From Telmatherina bonti (taxonomy: Eukaryota; Chordata; Actinopteri; Atheriniformes; Telmatherinidae), in NCBI GenBank assembly GCA_933228915.1, contig OW121835.1, positions 19,077,558 to 19,141,557 of the forward strand: DNA of 64,000 nucleotides. The letters are read 5' to 3'. The notes beneath the pieces were generated by a model, which worked only from the letters and a program-made list of their open reading frames with translations, made no database searches and was not told the DNA's origin. Position 1 is the stretch's first letter. The number at the start of each line of letters is the position of its first letter. A program made the position numbers and the translations under genes. Of this stretch, positions 1-13,600 are shown piece after piece.

Positions 1-2417
1 TCTCAAGTAAGTCATCTTACCAACACTCAACCTTTGAAAATTTGTATTTGCAGGTTTAGAATAACTTAAAACTCCAGATTCATGTTAAATAAACCACCAT
101 TTGTGTATGTACTTGTCATTACCTATCTTCATCAACATTTTCTTTGTTTTGCAGGCCACTGCTGATTACATGACATTTGAAACAGAACAAATTAATGTTT
201 CAATAGCTTCAGCTACAAGAAATATTTCCTTGATTAAAGGAAAGCGACAAACACTTCTTATTCCTTCATCCCTCGATGATGAATGGGTCCTGGTGAGTTG
301 TAAACACACAATGATGAAATACTCTATTCCCTACAGACAGAAGATAGGACTTGTGATAGTAGAATTATGAAAAATATTCATTATTTCTTTCTTTAGACTA
401 ATGATTTGACTAAAAAACCAGAAGAAGGAAACAATGCAATCCGGTAAGTTTAATTTTAAGTGTTTGTACTACATCAATAGTGGTGAGATTAATTGTTGTT
501 ATAATACACCAATATTTGGTTTGGCTCAAATTGTTACAACTCTAAACTTATTTGCAGTGTTAACTATTGTAAAAGATGATGCAACATGTGGATTTTTTAC
601 ATGGCTGTGGTTTTGTTCACTGTGTTGTTATTTCAGGTTTGTAAACGGGAAGCACATAGTAGTCAATGTCTCTGTTGCTGACAAACACTTTGGGTTAATT
701 GAGCCGTCTTATTACTCCAACTACACCCAACTAAAAAATGGAGAGTAAGGATATGTTTTCCATCGTTGTTGTTTCAAATGCAATTTTATATCTCCTGACA
801 ATTATAGATTGACTGACATATGTAATATATTCTCCTCAGGGTTACATTCACTTTACAAAGTGGCTCAGAGTCGTGTAAATACAGCAGGGAGTTTGGATTT
901 GGAAGTTCTTATACATTCTTCATTCCCGGAAACCTAACTTTGGGACCAGATGTAAGTTTCACTCATGACTTCATATGGTAACAACTGTGGGGGGTTTTTT
1001 TTGTCAATAATCTCATCCCTTGAGGAACAATCTGTGTGTGCTTGTGCAGTTAATAGATAGTGACATGAATTTAGAAATACTTTGGTTTCTTTCAGTTTAA
1101 ACAACAAAGGTTGAAATTATCTATATGTGTCTTGTTGCCTTTGATCCTAAGTATTTTTTAACCTGATATAACTTTCTCCTCTGTGCCATTAAACATTATT
1201 TTTGTTGATAAACTATTAATTACTACAAACTCATTTCTCATTATTACCAGCATTACCACTTACTCAAACTGACGGTGAAACAAAAGCAAATTCTGGTTTC
1301 ATAAATGCCATTATTTTGGGGAACATTAATGAGGCTTTTTAGTTATTTAAGTTTTTCCTTATGTGAATGAAAGATGCTCAAAATAACTTGCACTATTTAC
1401 TCCTGTTTACATCATGCTTGCTGAAAACTACACGGCTCAGCTCAATGAGGAAACCAACAATCGATAATAATTTATACAATTTTTAACCGATTTTCAAATA
1501 TTGACATCTTAAATAACAAGAGAAAAGCTTGGAACACAGTGGAATTGAAGGTGGGGATGTCAGAAAATATTGAAAAACTTACTGAGAGATAAAATCACCA
1601 ATCCATTATCTATACTCGCTCAATCTTATTTAGAGGTAATTCAATACTTTGGCTAAAGTTAATAAAATCTTATAGAAAATTCTTCTTTAAAATGAAATGT
1701 GTTCATTTATTACTATGTTTCAGTGTCAGGAGTCTATAACCGCGATAGAGGACATCAAGCCAAACTCGGTCCACATGGCCCTCCAGATCCCACAGTATTT
1801 CTTTATCACTGCAGGAGAAGTGATGTTTTCTGTTACTGGCTTGGAGTTCTCTTACTCACAGGTACATTTCAAACAAAAGTCTCTACATATTAAGTCAAAC
1901 CAGTATCATCCAAAGTGGAACTTGAAGAGACAATTAACATTCTAATTAATTATTAACTTTCTTTTTGTCATCAAGGCACCCAGTAACATGAAAGCAGTGC
2001 TTCAAGCAGGATGGTTGTTGACTGTTGCTATCGGCAACTTCATTGTTCTGATTGTAGCAGAGCTTGCAAAGCTTCCCAAACAGGTAAAACGGAAGGAAAG
2101 AATTACACTGTATTGTGCCATTAAAGACAACCCACACTGAGATTTTAATAACATGTGTCATGTCTTTTTATCCATCGAAGTGGGCAGAGTACACCCTGTT
2201 TGCCTCCCTCTTGGTGGCAGTGTGCATCATCTTCTCCATCATGGCATACTTCTACACTTACATCGACCCTGCAGAGATCGAGGCCCAGTTCAGAAAGAAT
2301 GTTGATGATGATGACAAGGATGATAAAAGCAAGCTGCAGAACAAAGAGGTTGAGATGGTCAGGAGATACTCAGATAGCAGTACTGAAGATGATAAATCCA
2401 AACAAACCAATATGTGA
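1..2417 (+). CDS. slc15a1: Peptide transporter PepT1, C-terminal exons (5' part outside window)
   Basis: Proton-coupled di/tripeptide transporter of the plasma membrane (POT/SLC15 family). Exons read: 1-6 (end of an exon, followed by gtaagt), 155-292, 397-443, 637-744, 840-951, 1724-1861, 1976-2083 and 2181-2417 (stop TGA). All junctions are GT-AG and keep frame, giving 295 residues from base 155. The first four full exons encode the large extracellular loop, with several N-glycosylation sequons (NVS, NIS, NYT, NLT). The exon at 1724 carries the conserved stretch ITAIEDIKPNSVHMALQIPQ followed by a helix, and the last two exons encode the final two membrane helices. The tail is highly charged, rich in D and K. 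A close SLC15A2-like paralogue cannot be fully excluded from the sequence, but stk24 lies next to it in the same orientation, as SLC15A1 does in human. Confidence 0.9.
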
Positions 2418-2654
2418 ACAACAGAGAATGTACAAAAGGTCTATATTTGTATGTGTGCAGTTGTGTTTGTGTTTGTATTTTTTTTCTTAGTTTGTTTGTA
2501 TCTTTTCTTGTATAGTATCTAAGCTGTTGGGACAAGTTGTCAGCATCCAAATCAAAATGCAGTTCTAATGAAGCAAAACAATATTTCTAGTGTGCTGGAA
2601 AAGTTTAGGTAAAACTTAATTTTAGGTGTGGTGCCCATTCACAAAGAGTCAGGG

Positions 2655-2660
2655 AATAAA
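2655..2660 (+). promoter_or_regulatory. Candidate polyadenylation signal of slc15a1
   Basis: AATAAA lies about 240 bases after the slc15a1 stop codon, a normal 3' UTR length. It is the first perfect hexamer downstream on this strand. Confidence 0.5.
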
Positions 2661-3107
2661 GTTCTCAGCTGAATATTCAGTAAAAACATCTACTGGTCAT
2701 AGCTTTAACTTCATATCAGCAAAAATACATCCCTGTGTGTCAATCGGTGTGTAGGCAACATTTTACAAACTTAAAAAAAAAAGCTGTCTTCCTGTTATAA
2801 CTGCAATTGTGATTTTGACAGGGATTTTCATTTCAAATTTTCAAGTCTTCAAAATTTTCAAGTGAATGTGACTACTAAAGTTACAGCTGCGGAGCTTTGT
2901 GTCCTCCATATCAATTGGATTTTTCAAAACATTCTGTTTTTAGGACTTATTAGAAAAACCAGTTGTGCAGCCAGTTGCAACGATGCAACAGCACCACAGC
3001 AAAAAGAAAGAAAGCAATTAAGCTAAATATAGAAAGGTTGATATAATATCCTAAAGGGTAGCTTCTGTAAATGTGTGTGTGCATGGCTGTTTTATTTTAT
3101 TATGTAA

Positions 3108-3149
<42 letters not shown>
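3108..3149. repeat. (ATCT)n microsatellite
   Basis: About ten uninterrupted ATCT units, followed by degenerate TATC/TATG sequence to about 3230. Confidence 0.95.
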
Positions 3150-3593
3150 CATGTATCGATTGATCAATATACATATATTTATGTAGCTGTATATCTATCT
3201 TTACTGGTTGTATTTGTTTATATGTATGTAATGTTCAAAGTGGTAAAATGATAAATTAACTTGTGTGTTTCTCACTTTTTTTGTTGATTTTTTTTTCTTT
3301 TTGCTAGAAATTGTTTGCAGGCGTGAAGGTAGTATTCATGTCTTTCTCTTACAGCAAAGTAAAAGCACCTTACAAATGTCACAACTAGGTGTAAAACGAT
3401 CATCTATTCAATACTCATATGATCACTGTGTTTATGTTACAGCAACTGTTGAGGCAGAAATGTTTTTTAACCTTCTGTCCGTTGTAACTATTTATTTGTT
3501 TTGGTCTTATACTTTTTAAGACACTGAGTTATTTCAAACATAATAGCAAAAAAGAGAATGGTCATATTCAAAATCTGAGAATCATTCTAAAAA

Positions 3594-3619
3594 ATAATTA
3601 ATTAATTAATTAATTAATG
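3594..3619. repeat. (AATT)n microsatellite
   Basis: Six tandem AATT units in AT-rich DNA. Confidence 0.85.
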
Positions 3620-3667
3620 GTTCTAATTTCTGGACAATTACAATAATGAAAATCCATTGATCAGTTT

Positions 3668-3768
3668 TCAATATCCATTTACTTCACCACAGGTTTTCCA
3701 GGTGCTTGACCCTATTCCAGCTGCTACTAGACAGGACACAGGGGACACCCTGGACAGCCAGTCAAAAT
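3668..3768 (-). repeat. RTE/Rex3-type LINE or derived SINE 3' fragment
   Basis: The phrases for 'dropping to CCCTATTCCAGCTG' and 'GGGGACACCCTGGACAGCCAGTC' match, in reverse orientation, the abundant fish repeat whose forward form reads GGATAGGCTCCAGC ... GACCCTG. A forward copy of the same family sits at 58087-58170. Family assignment is from memory of teleost repeats. Confidence 0.55.
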
Positions 3769-4200
3769 AATAATCATTATTAAGAAAATATCAATAGGAT
3801 ATCAAATAATTTTATGTAACTGCTGCACATTCTGGCTTTGTGAAACATGCCTAAAACATTGGATAAAGTTCATACCACAGAGATACAGGCAGACAAAAAG
3901 AGCTTTGGAAAGCCTTAGTTCCTCTTTTAAAAGATGCCACGTTTGTGGGGTGAGCAGGGTTTAAAACTACTGTTTTTCATTTATTTTTATTTCTTAAATA
4001 AAGTTGCTATACTTCAAATTAGTACAGTTCTTAAGCAAATCACTGCTCAGTTGGTAATCCAGCTAAAGCCATTTAGGCTTGCAACCTGTCTGCGTGAACT
4101 CCTTCCACTGGTGACGTTTCTTTGGTTTACGAATGACGACGTGCTCGTCGTCCTTTCTTCATCACTCTGATTGGTCGACTGGAAAATGAAAATGACATTA

Positions 4201-4637
4201 ACCAAGATGGCGCCTGGAGGCAGAGAAAAGTGATGAGAGAATAAAACAACAAGCGACATAACAGCACTACATTGTGTGTCGATATACCATTCGCAGCGTT
4301 TTCCAACCAGACCGCTGTTTTATCACCAGGCAACTGACGGACAACAGTCGGTATAAGTTATTCAGCTAATTGTTCGCTAACTAGCGGCTGGATTGGCTAG
4401 CGTTAGCCATCGTCAACTGCGGAAGGCGAGTGGGGAAAACACAGGCAAGCAGATCCAAGTAGAAGCCGACAAGTCGAGAGGATTTCTTTATTTATTATAA
4501 ATAACTGGCGTTTCATTTCGATACCCTAAACAGTGTGGTTGCATTCGGACTGGGATCCGTCAGGGAAGTATTGCTACTTCTCTGATAAGGAAAGCTGTAG
4601 CGACGAGGAAAGGCGTCATCTTTGCTTATTTGACGCT
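4201..4637 (+). promoter_or_regulatory. stk24 promoter and 5' UTR region
   Basis: Sequence upstream of the stk24 start is less AT-rich than its surroundings and has no clear TATA box. CAAGATGGCGCC at 4203-4214 fits the YY1 motif (AAGATGGCGGC-like) often found at TATA-less housekeeping starts. The transcription start probably lies between about 4.2 and 4.45 kb, by inference only. An ATG at 4533 is in frame with the main start and has no stop between. Confidence 0.45.
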
Positions 4638-7600
4638 ATGGCTCATTCTCCTATCCAGACTGGACTGCCGGGAATTCAAGTAAATATAACATATCTGTTT
4701 TATTGGTTTGTTTGTATAGTATTGTTTGTTGATTTATTTCATTTTATTATTGTTGATATCACTGCAAGAGGCTGGTCATTATCAATTAGAAGCCTCGTTA
4801 TTTTCCTCTTTCTCAGAATTTCTACTTTTGTCTTGAAACGTACGATATCCCCATAACAACTTTATCTCCAGAGGTATTTTTATCAGTTTCACATCTTGAC
4901 AAAATCGCCTTTGGTTTACACTGATAAATACAGCTGTTTGTCAAAGTCCAGTGAAGCAGTTACTCAGAACGAAGGCTACCATAAATGTTATCATTTTGTT
5001 ATCCGGTTAACTAGTTATATTGTATTATTTATTTCATGCTCGTCAAGTAGGATCCTAGTAAGACCAACTATAACAGTATTTTTAACTTTAATTTCTAAAT
5101 AGTTAATGTGTGAACAATCCTGTTGTGTTAGACCAACTGGTTGTCGTTTTACAAAGTAGACAGATGGATAGATTTTCTATTTCTAATCTGTAGTTTAAAC
5201 ATCGTTTAATCTACGACAACACCTTAATCAAAGATATTGGTCTAAATTCAATATTTCCCTATGTGTATATTATCTCTAAGTTGGTGGTGCTTAATTTGAC
5301 ATTAGTAATGTTGTTGGGCCATCAGATTGTGCCATTTATTGGTTTTGTAAAGGAATACAACCACCTGATTTTAAGATGAATAAATCTGATAACCTGACCT
5401 CTAACAATTACTTCTTGTGGCCTGAATGCCGTTATCTTAACTGACCTCTCATGTCCATCCACTCATTAATGCAGGCTGGATGAACTAAAGAGCCATTACC
5501 ATCATTCTCACACTTTAATACTTATGCTATACTTAAGTGGTCCAAACCATTTATGTTGAGGTGCTGAATGGCTTCAATTTGACAGACTGCATTCCAGTTA
5601 ATAATTGACATCAACATGATGGGTTTAGCCCAAAGCCAAACGCCACGCCTCTCTTGGTGTAAAGCTAATTGCGCAAGAAGAGCAAACTAGGGAAGCTAAA
5701 TGTATCAGAGTTGCTTTTAATAATTTTGAATAAATTATGGAATACATCTAAGAAATCGCAACAAAATTGCAAAATATAAATACCTATTTTACAATTCTCA
5801 ACAAAAGCTTCATTAATGTGAGCTCTGCTGATTACTTTTATTTTTAGGTAGTTTATCCTTTAAGTTGTTTATGCATACAAACCTGTGGTGTTATTTGTTA
5901 TTATTATTATTTATTAACAAATTTTGCCACTCTACTAGTCAACAAATTCTCAGAAAACAAAAAATGGCATCACAACTTTCCAAAGCTTCGACACACATCT
6001 TCACATCTTAAAATGTTATACTGACACACAAAGCACAAAGACGTACTGGTGAATTTTTATGTTTTGTTTACTTTTTATTAATTCTAAATTAAAGGTTTTT
6101 AACACGTAATTTTTTTTTTTTTTTTTATCAATAGTCAGTTTAGTACTGTCATTTGAACTAGCTATTGATGATACAGTATGTTGATCTTTGTACCTCGGAC
6201 TGACCACTTCCTGGAGTGGTAAGACCCAAGATATACATGATTATGCTCAGTTGATTCATTCTCTAAGCTTTGAGTGAATCATTAGCTTGTTCACATACAT
6301 AAAATATAAAGGTTACAGGGATAATGGCAGATATGCCCCTAGGCTTCCATTCAGAGTGTAGCTTGTTAGCAGTAGTAGGGCTGGCAATGATCCATCACCC
6401 CTTCAGGGTGTGGTGCTTTAGTGTGTGTGGATGACACAAGACAACGCAGTTGTGTGGTGCAGATGGGAGAGCTTCAAACACTGGCTTTTGGAGCGAATAT
6501 AAGGCAGCTTTAGTTGGGTGCAGTAAACCTGCTGACTGTGAATATGGCAAGTACATTCCCATCATGTGTAGCCTGTGGTTGCTGTGCTCCTGTTGTTTTT
6601 CCAATTGTTTTTACAAAGGTCAGCCTCAACGTTATAAATTTCACCTGGATGACTGACCACACCAGTGTTATGACAGTATTTTGGTTGTGTTGTTTCTACC
6701 CAGCTTTGTTCTGCAGTGCTCTGTCTTTTCGTCTTTGTTGTAAAGCCCCTTCACTATCAAATTCAGCACCCACTTCTCTGACAGTTTTTCAAAGCGCAGC
6801 TGTTCATCTCGCCTTCCATGTTGATTTAAACGCCATACATTAGCACTTTTACGGGAAACTATTCTCTTGGGGACCTGCAAAGCTTTACACTGTGTGAGAT
6901 GGATTATTGTCCTAGAGTTAGGTAGTGTGTCATCTAGCTTAATTGTTTAGAGTCTTTTCTTTTTGTTTTTTTAAACAAAGCTGCTACAAACACACTTGAC
7001 ACTGTATGCAAGTTTATAGCGACAATAAGATATAAAGATATTTTAAATATTTTGCAGTATTAAATCAGTCATCTTATTCCCTTCCTGGCAAACCAAGAGG
7101 AAAAAAGTCTGTTTAGCTGTGTCAATAATTTATATTATCCATAATTTTCCCTTCAGCTTTTGGTGTGTGGGTCATTAAAAAAACTTGTCTTTGTTGTGAT
7201 GTCTTACAATGATGTTGCTTTACTTTGAAACAGAAATTCAACCTGAAAGGATTAAAAAAAAAAAAATTATGCATGTCAAAGTCAAGACCAGGCTGATGTG
7301 AAAGATACGGGAATGTTTGTGGACTTGTTACAAACTGATGAATGAACAGAAAGGGGTTTAGGTCAGGATTGTCTAAAGTTGGTTTTTGAGGGCTGCTGTC
7401 CTGCAGGTTCTAAATGTTTCAAGCTGCACCATACTTGAATCAGTTTAATGGGCTCATATGCTGTGGCAGCACTTGAGCAAAAGCTGTTGAGAATTTGAAT
7501 CAAGTCCGTCGGAGCAGGGACACATCTAAAACCTGCATGACTGGAGCTGGACAGTAACTAGTGTTATTAAATCCTCAGCAGTTGATCGAGGTGTTCTCAT

Positions 7601-10600
7601 CAAGTTCTTAGTAAAGTCAGTACTTGTGACAGCCTTTATCTTGGTTTTAAGTACTGTACTTGAGCAGGAAAAAGTTTAGCTAACAAACCACATTGTTTGT
7701 GATGGAGAAACAAAAAGAGTAGCAACACAAAGCTGATCACTCAGCTGATATCAACTAAAAAAATACCCCATTTTTTCCTTAAGACAAGATGTGGGGAACA
7801 TTTAACCACCAATTCTGTGGATGGATATGATCGTTTAATTGGTTGATTACTGTGCTCGCAAAGTAGAACAAACGTATTGCAGCATCTGAAATGGTTTTTA
7901 AAGTTTCATTACAGGAACTTTTGTCAAATTATAAAGGGTCACTGCACAAATACAGAAAAAGTTAGACAAGTAGGAAGGATTTAATGACGAAAAATATGTT
8001 GTATTGTGGAAAGTGAACAATGTATCTTTTTTTTAGCTTGATCCATTTTAGAGACTAAAAGTTAAGATATATTTCTGTTATGCTATAATATAAAACCTTT
8101 CACTTGAAGTCACTGAAGACTCACAACTTTTCTGGAGATATATTACTACAGATCACAACACTTTTTTATTTCCAGATCTTTTAAGTTTATGTTGTCCGAA
8201 ATTAAGTTGGTTTTTAATTAATGTTTTGTGTGCGCTCAGTAAAAATAAAGACACAGGACGCAGACTGTTATATTTTAATAGCAGCTTTCGGACATATTGA
8301 TCTGATGATCAGTTTATTGCAGTTGTGTAGGAACAAAACTGCAAAATAGTAAGCTCAGTGTAAGGAAATTAAACTTGCCATTAATGAGAAAGCACAGGCA
8401 TCCTAATTTCTGTTAAATGTTCTGTACTGCAAGTGTCTTTTTTAACAACAGAAAAATTGTAAGAAACACATTTGTTTGTTATAGACTTTTTCTTCTACTA
8501 CTTATTTTGCTGTCATTCCATACTTTGTCCATTTTTAGTATCCTAATAACATGCTAAAAATCATTTATGTCAAGTAGAGCTTACAGGTAGTTTGGTTATA
8601 ACATTTAGTTTTAATTATTTTACAGCTAATTGGGAGGGGGGATTATTAGGTATTCTATAATTGGATTATCAAATGTAAGGATTTTTATTCTACCATATCA
8701 TAGTTAAGTAAACTTGGTGGGAGTTTAAAAAAATTAGCAAGGAACAATAAAAAAATATATATATATATTAGATGTAAATTAAAATACTACATTGTTGACA
8801 TCAGTTGCATAGTTTCAGGAAGTTTTGATACAAAATCATAAATAAACAGCTGGTCTGTTTTTAAGAAATTTTAATCAAGCATAATAGTGCACACATAAAA
8901 TATTTTTTTTGTGGTATTGTTTATCAGACTTCAGCTTGTTTTCATGTGTCTTCGCCTTTTTTCACTCTACATTTTTCTCCATCTCTCAGAATTTCAAAGC
9001 TGATCCAGAGGAGCTTTTCACCAAACTTGAGAGGATAGGGAAAGGTTCTTTTGGAGAAGTCTTCAAGGGCATTGACAATCGGACTCAAAAAGTTGTGGCC
9101 ATCAAAATAATTGATCTGGAGGAGGCTGAGGATGAAATAGAAGACATTCAACAGGAAATCACTGTTCTAAGCCAGTGTGACAGTCCATTTATCACCAAGT
9201 ACTTTGGATCCTATCTCAAGGTAAGCTTCAGTTTCAGAAAGACTCATTTAGTGAACTTGTAATTGTCCATGTTTGGCATAATGGATATGCTAAAAATGTC
9301 TTCCTGCAAATAAGAATGGACAATGTAGGCCAATAAATAATTCAAATGGGTAACGGAAAAAGTATTGCCTGTGATATATGGTACAGTTCAATGCAGAAAA
9401 CATGGCATACCAACCCATACACTGGTCTTGTAGTAAGGCTGAGCTTTTGAACTCTTTAACAGTGCATTTTCACAAGTGTTAACACAAATGGATGTAGTCT
9501 GTGCTCTTTAGTTACGGCAGAAGCATTACCACAGCTATGTTATGTTTATGGTAGACGAGGGGATGTTAATTTTAACTTTCCTAAAAATGATTGAAGCGGA
9601 GAGTTTGCACTGCAAATCACATGCCCTCACTGTTTCATTTTACAACTAAAACTGTGGTTTAACACAGAAAAAGGGGAAAAGTCAGGGGTTATATTGATTG
9701 GCAACTTTGTTTCCAACCACAATATCTTCAGTAACTGCAACACAGGTGATGTAATGTGATTATGCTTTTAGTACCTCTTAAAGTAATTGTAGTGATGCTT
9801 GAGACAAGAAAAGACAATTGCGTCTTTCGTTAAGTATGCCACTATAGTAGCTGCTATAAAGAATCAAGGCTTTTTCTGTATTTTGGAATTAGTGCTTGTT
9901 TTTTATGTGTGTTATATAAACCACAATAAAAGGGTGTGATTAAGATATACAATATCTACACAGAAAACATTTTAGGTTCATTCATTTATGTGTTTGCAGA
10001 CACTACTACTGTGGCCTACAAATCATACCCCATTTGTACCCCATTTGTGTTTTTAAAAATAAATTAAACCAAATAAACCAAATAAAAAAAAATGTCTGTA
10101 TATCCCCAGACACAGTTGCTGGCTGCTTCCTGTTAGCTGACTGTATTTTCATTTGTCTTTATTCTACTGTGTACAGACACGGATTGGTTGTGTTCTTTAC
10201 TACAGTCTTCAGTTGTGTGTTGCGGCTGCCACTATTTGAAAACCTCACAATTAGCCGATGAGCCTGACGGCTTCAGCCAGTGTTGTTCTATTATTGATTT
10301 GAAGTTGATTAAGTTAAAGTGCCTAACATGTAACAACCATGGTCTACTACACAAATCATTTATCTGTGATTGGCGAGACAGCTGTCACACTGCTTTCAGA
10401 CATACATCAACTCCTGTTAAAGGCTTATAATCTTTCATTTTTACCTTCGTCTCACAATAGATGATAATAGATTGAGTTGGACCCAACTCAATCTGTTGGT
10501 TTCCTTATATAGGCTATTATGAATTGGCTTTCATTATATTTTCTTCTCTGGCTGTAAAGCGTTTTGAGATGGCATTGCCGTGATTTGACGCTATATAAAT

Positions 10601-13600
10601 AAAGTTGAATTGAATTGAATTAATGGAAAGCTGAATGATAGAAGATGTGACTACTAATAGTCTGTGGTAGAGTTGTCAAGTCAATTTTTAACCCGGTTTT
10701 GATAACACTTTTAATAGCACAAAAGACACTTTAGGAGGCATACATTGTTTTTAAGAAACAGGTCTTGAAAGTAACCTTATCCACTACCAGCACTGTAAAA
10801 TAAAGATTGTATGTAATATCTTGCAAGGTCACTGATTAGACATCTTAATAAAAAGATTTTTTTTAAAATAGTCAATAAAACACAACTACTTTAATTTGTA
10901 GTGTTCTTTAAAAGTGTGCAAAGAAGAGCTGCACAGTGTTAAGTAAATATTTCAGTATATTTTCCTAATCACAGCTGTATTAATTAGGACTGAATACTAG
11001 GGCTGTGACGATATGCTTTTGTTTGACTTTTCTTCAAATCAGAATGTATTTCTGATTATGTTCTTTTTGTTTTGAAATTGTGATAATGACAGTATACTAT
11101 TAATTTTACATTATATACATTGTACTATTAATTTCTGCTCTCTTCGGTAGCCACAGCATCTCTCAACACTGTCCTAATTACTTGTTTTAGGGTACAAAAT
11201 TATGGATTATTATGGAATATTTGGGTGGAGGATCGGCTCTTGATTTGGTAAGTTATTGAAATAAATGATCACACAAGAACATTCTTGCTACAAAATAGCT
11301 TGCAGTACATGGTGATATTTGTGTAAACTGGCACCCCAGAGTCATGGATTTATTTACTCCTGTAGTTGGAACCAGGGCCCCTCGATGAAACACAGATTGC
11401 CACAATCCTGAGAGAAATCCTAAAGGGACTCGAGTATCTGCATTCTGAAAAGAAAATTCACAGGGATATCAAAGGTAAATATGGTAAACACCATTGTCTA
11501 CCCACTTCGTTTCAGCAATAAATAGTGTCATGTGGACACCATTATTTCATCCTGATGAAATTGTAGTGAGGCTGTAATGTTTTTTTTTGCATCAGTGTGC
11601 ACCAGGAGGTGTCCACTTATTCCTCAACTTCCTTGTGCTGGATTGATTTTCAGAGTTGTGAAATCAGATCCAAAGAAATATCAGACCATTCCAGCCACTT
11701 TTCCTATCCTTGGTGTCTGTGATGCAGATCCCTCTTAAAAAGCTCTTCGAACTCCAATAAATGCTTTATAATCAGAGAAATGTGTTTTGGTTTTTTTTTT
11801 GTCTAGATGAAATATTGGGAAAAATCAATGAGAAACACGGTTACTCATAGAAGTTGGAAAGAGTCACATCACATCAATCAGTTCTGAACAGTCATAAATT
11901 ATAGACTGTTTTCAAGAAAGTTGTATGATGCATGTCAGTTCCTTTTTCCTTTAGCTGCCAACGTGCTGCTGTCAGAACAAGGCGATGTGAAGCTTGCAGA
12001 CTTTGGTGTGGCTGGCCAGTTGACAGATACACAGATAAAAAGGAACACTTTTGTTGGAACACCTTTCTGGATGGCACCTGAAGTCATAAAGCAATCTGCT
12101 TATGATTCAAAGGTCAGTTCTCATAATCACGACCTGTCCTTTTATCACAGTCATGGTTTAGTGTCAAACTACAGTAAGTTTTTTTTATTAGGTCAGTTTG
12201 AAGATGACTGGCATATCACTGAGATGAAGTTGACAAAATCCTCTGGAATCATTGCAAATCACAAGTTCAAAGAAGTTTAATGTATTTATGTATGTTTATA
12301 TGTGTGGAAGCAAAGTATAACAGATTTTTCTTAAGGTTTGTGTGAAAGTTAACCATGTGCAGTGCTGTGAAAAAGCAGTTGCCCCCTTCTTGATTTATTA
12401 TTTTGCATAACTCAAGTAAATGCAACCTGCTGTTTTTAAACGGTGATTTTATTTAAGGAAAAAAGCTTTCCAAACATACCTGACCCTGTGTGAAATACAA
12501 CCCCACTTGTCAAGTTATGGGTTAACTGTGATTAACCACATTTTTTGGAAGCTGAGTTCAATTTTACTGATGACACACACACACACACACATACAGGCCA
12601 ATTACTTTCACTTGATAGAACCTGTGTGAGAAAGTGAAGCAGGCTGACGCATCACAATCCCAAAAAAAGGATTGAAATTTATCAGTCAGGAAAGGGTTAC
12701 AAAGCCTAAGTAACATGGAGAAAGTAATATCTAATCTATCTAATCAAAGTAATATGGAGAAAACTGGGAACACGGGCAAACCTTTCTAGGAGTATTTAAG
12801 AGCAGAATGAGAATTCATCCAGGAGTCAATAAAGAAATGAGAACATCTTAAGAAGTGCAGGCCTCACTTGCCTCAATTAAGGTCGGTGTTCGTGATTCAA
12901 CAATAAGAAAGAGACTGGGCAAAAACGGCATCCATAGTAGCAAAAACCATTACTGACCAAACAGGACACAAAGGTTTGTCTCAAATTTGCCAAGAAAAAT
13001 CTTGATGATTATCAAGACATTTAAAAAATATTCTTTGAACTGACAAGACAAATGTTGAACTTTTTGTCTCCTGTTACATCTGGTATAAAAATAAAACAGC
13101 ATTTGATTTAAAATAACATCATACCAACAGTCAGACATGGTAGTGGTAGTATAATGGTCTGCGGCTGCTTTTTAAGCTGGACCCAAATTTCCCTGTCTAC
13201 CAAGAAATCTTGAAAAACTATGTCCGGCCATCAGTTTGTAACCTTAAGCTCAAGTGTACTTGGGTTATGCAGCAGGACAGAGACCTGAAACTGGGGATAT
13301 ACCGGTACCTATATCTGTATCGGCTCAATACCAATACCACACTAGTCAAGCTAGCGCAGATCTGTTTGCTTCAGACATGTTTTTTTTTTTTAAAAATGCC
13401 TTGAATTTAAAAATGTGACATTTTTTGTTACACTAAAACAGTGATCCTCACTGTTAATTCAGCAGGATGCTTGTACATTTCAACTATACAATTCAACTCA
13501 ATATACTAAGACAAGAGGAGAGTCGCCACCCCCCAAAAAAAGCGTCCCCACGCTACGTATCCTGCTCTGTATCCTGCTACATTGCCAAATCAGTAACATT

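Larger units (their letters stand above)
2661..4200. other. Intergenic region slc15a1-stk24
   Basis: No gene recognised. It holds an ATCT microsatellite, an AATT run and a minus-strand RTE-type repeat tail, each listed separately. The 84-codon frame at 3265-3519 lies in low-complexity T-rich sequence and has no coding character. Confidence 0.6.

Noticed and set aside
6395..6880. Cluster of overlapping frames on both strands in stk24 intron 1
   Set aside because: Low-complexity hydrophobic or Cys-rich translations with no motif, no splice partners and no known family.
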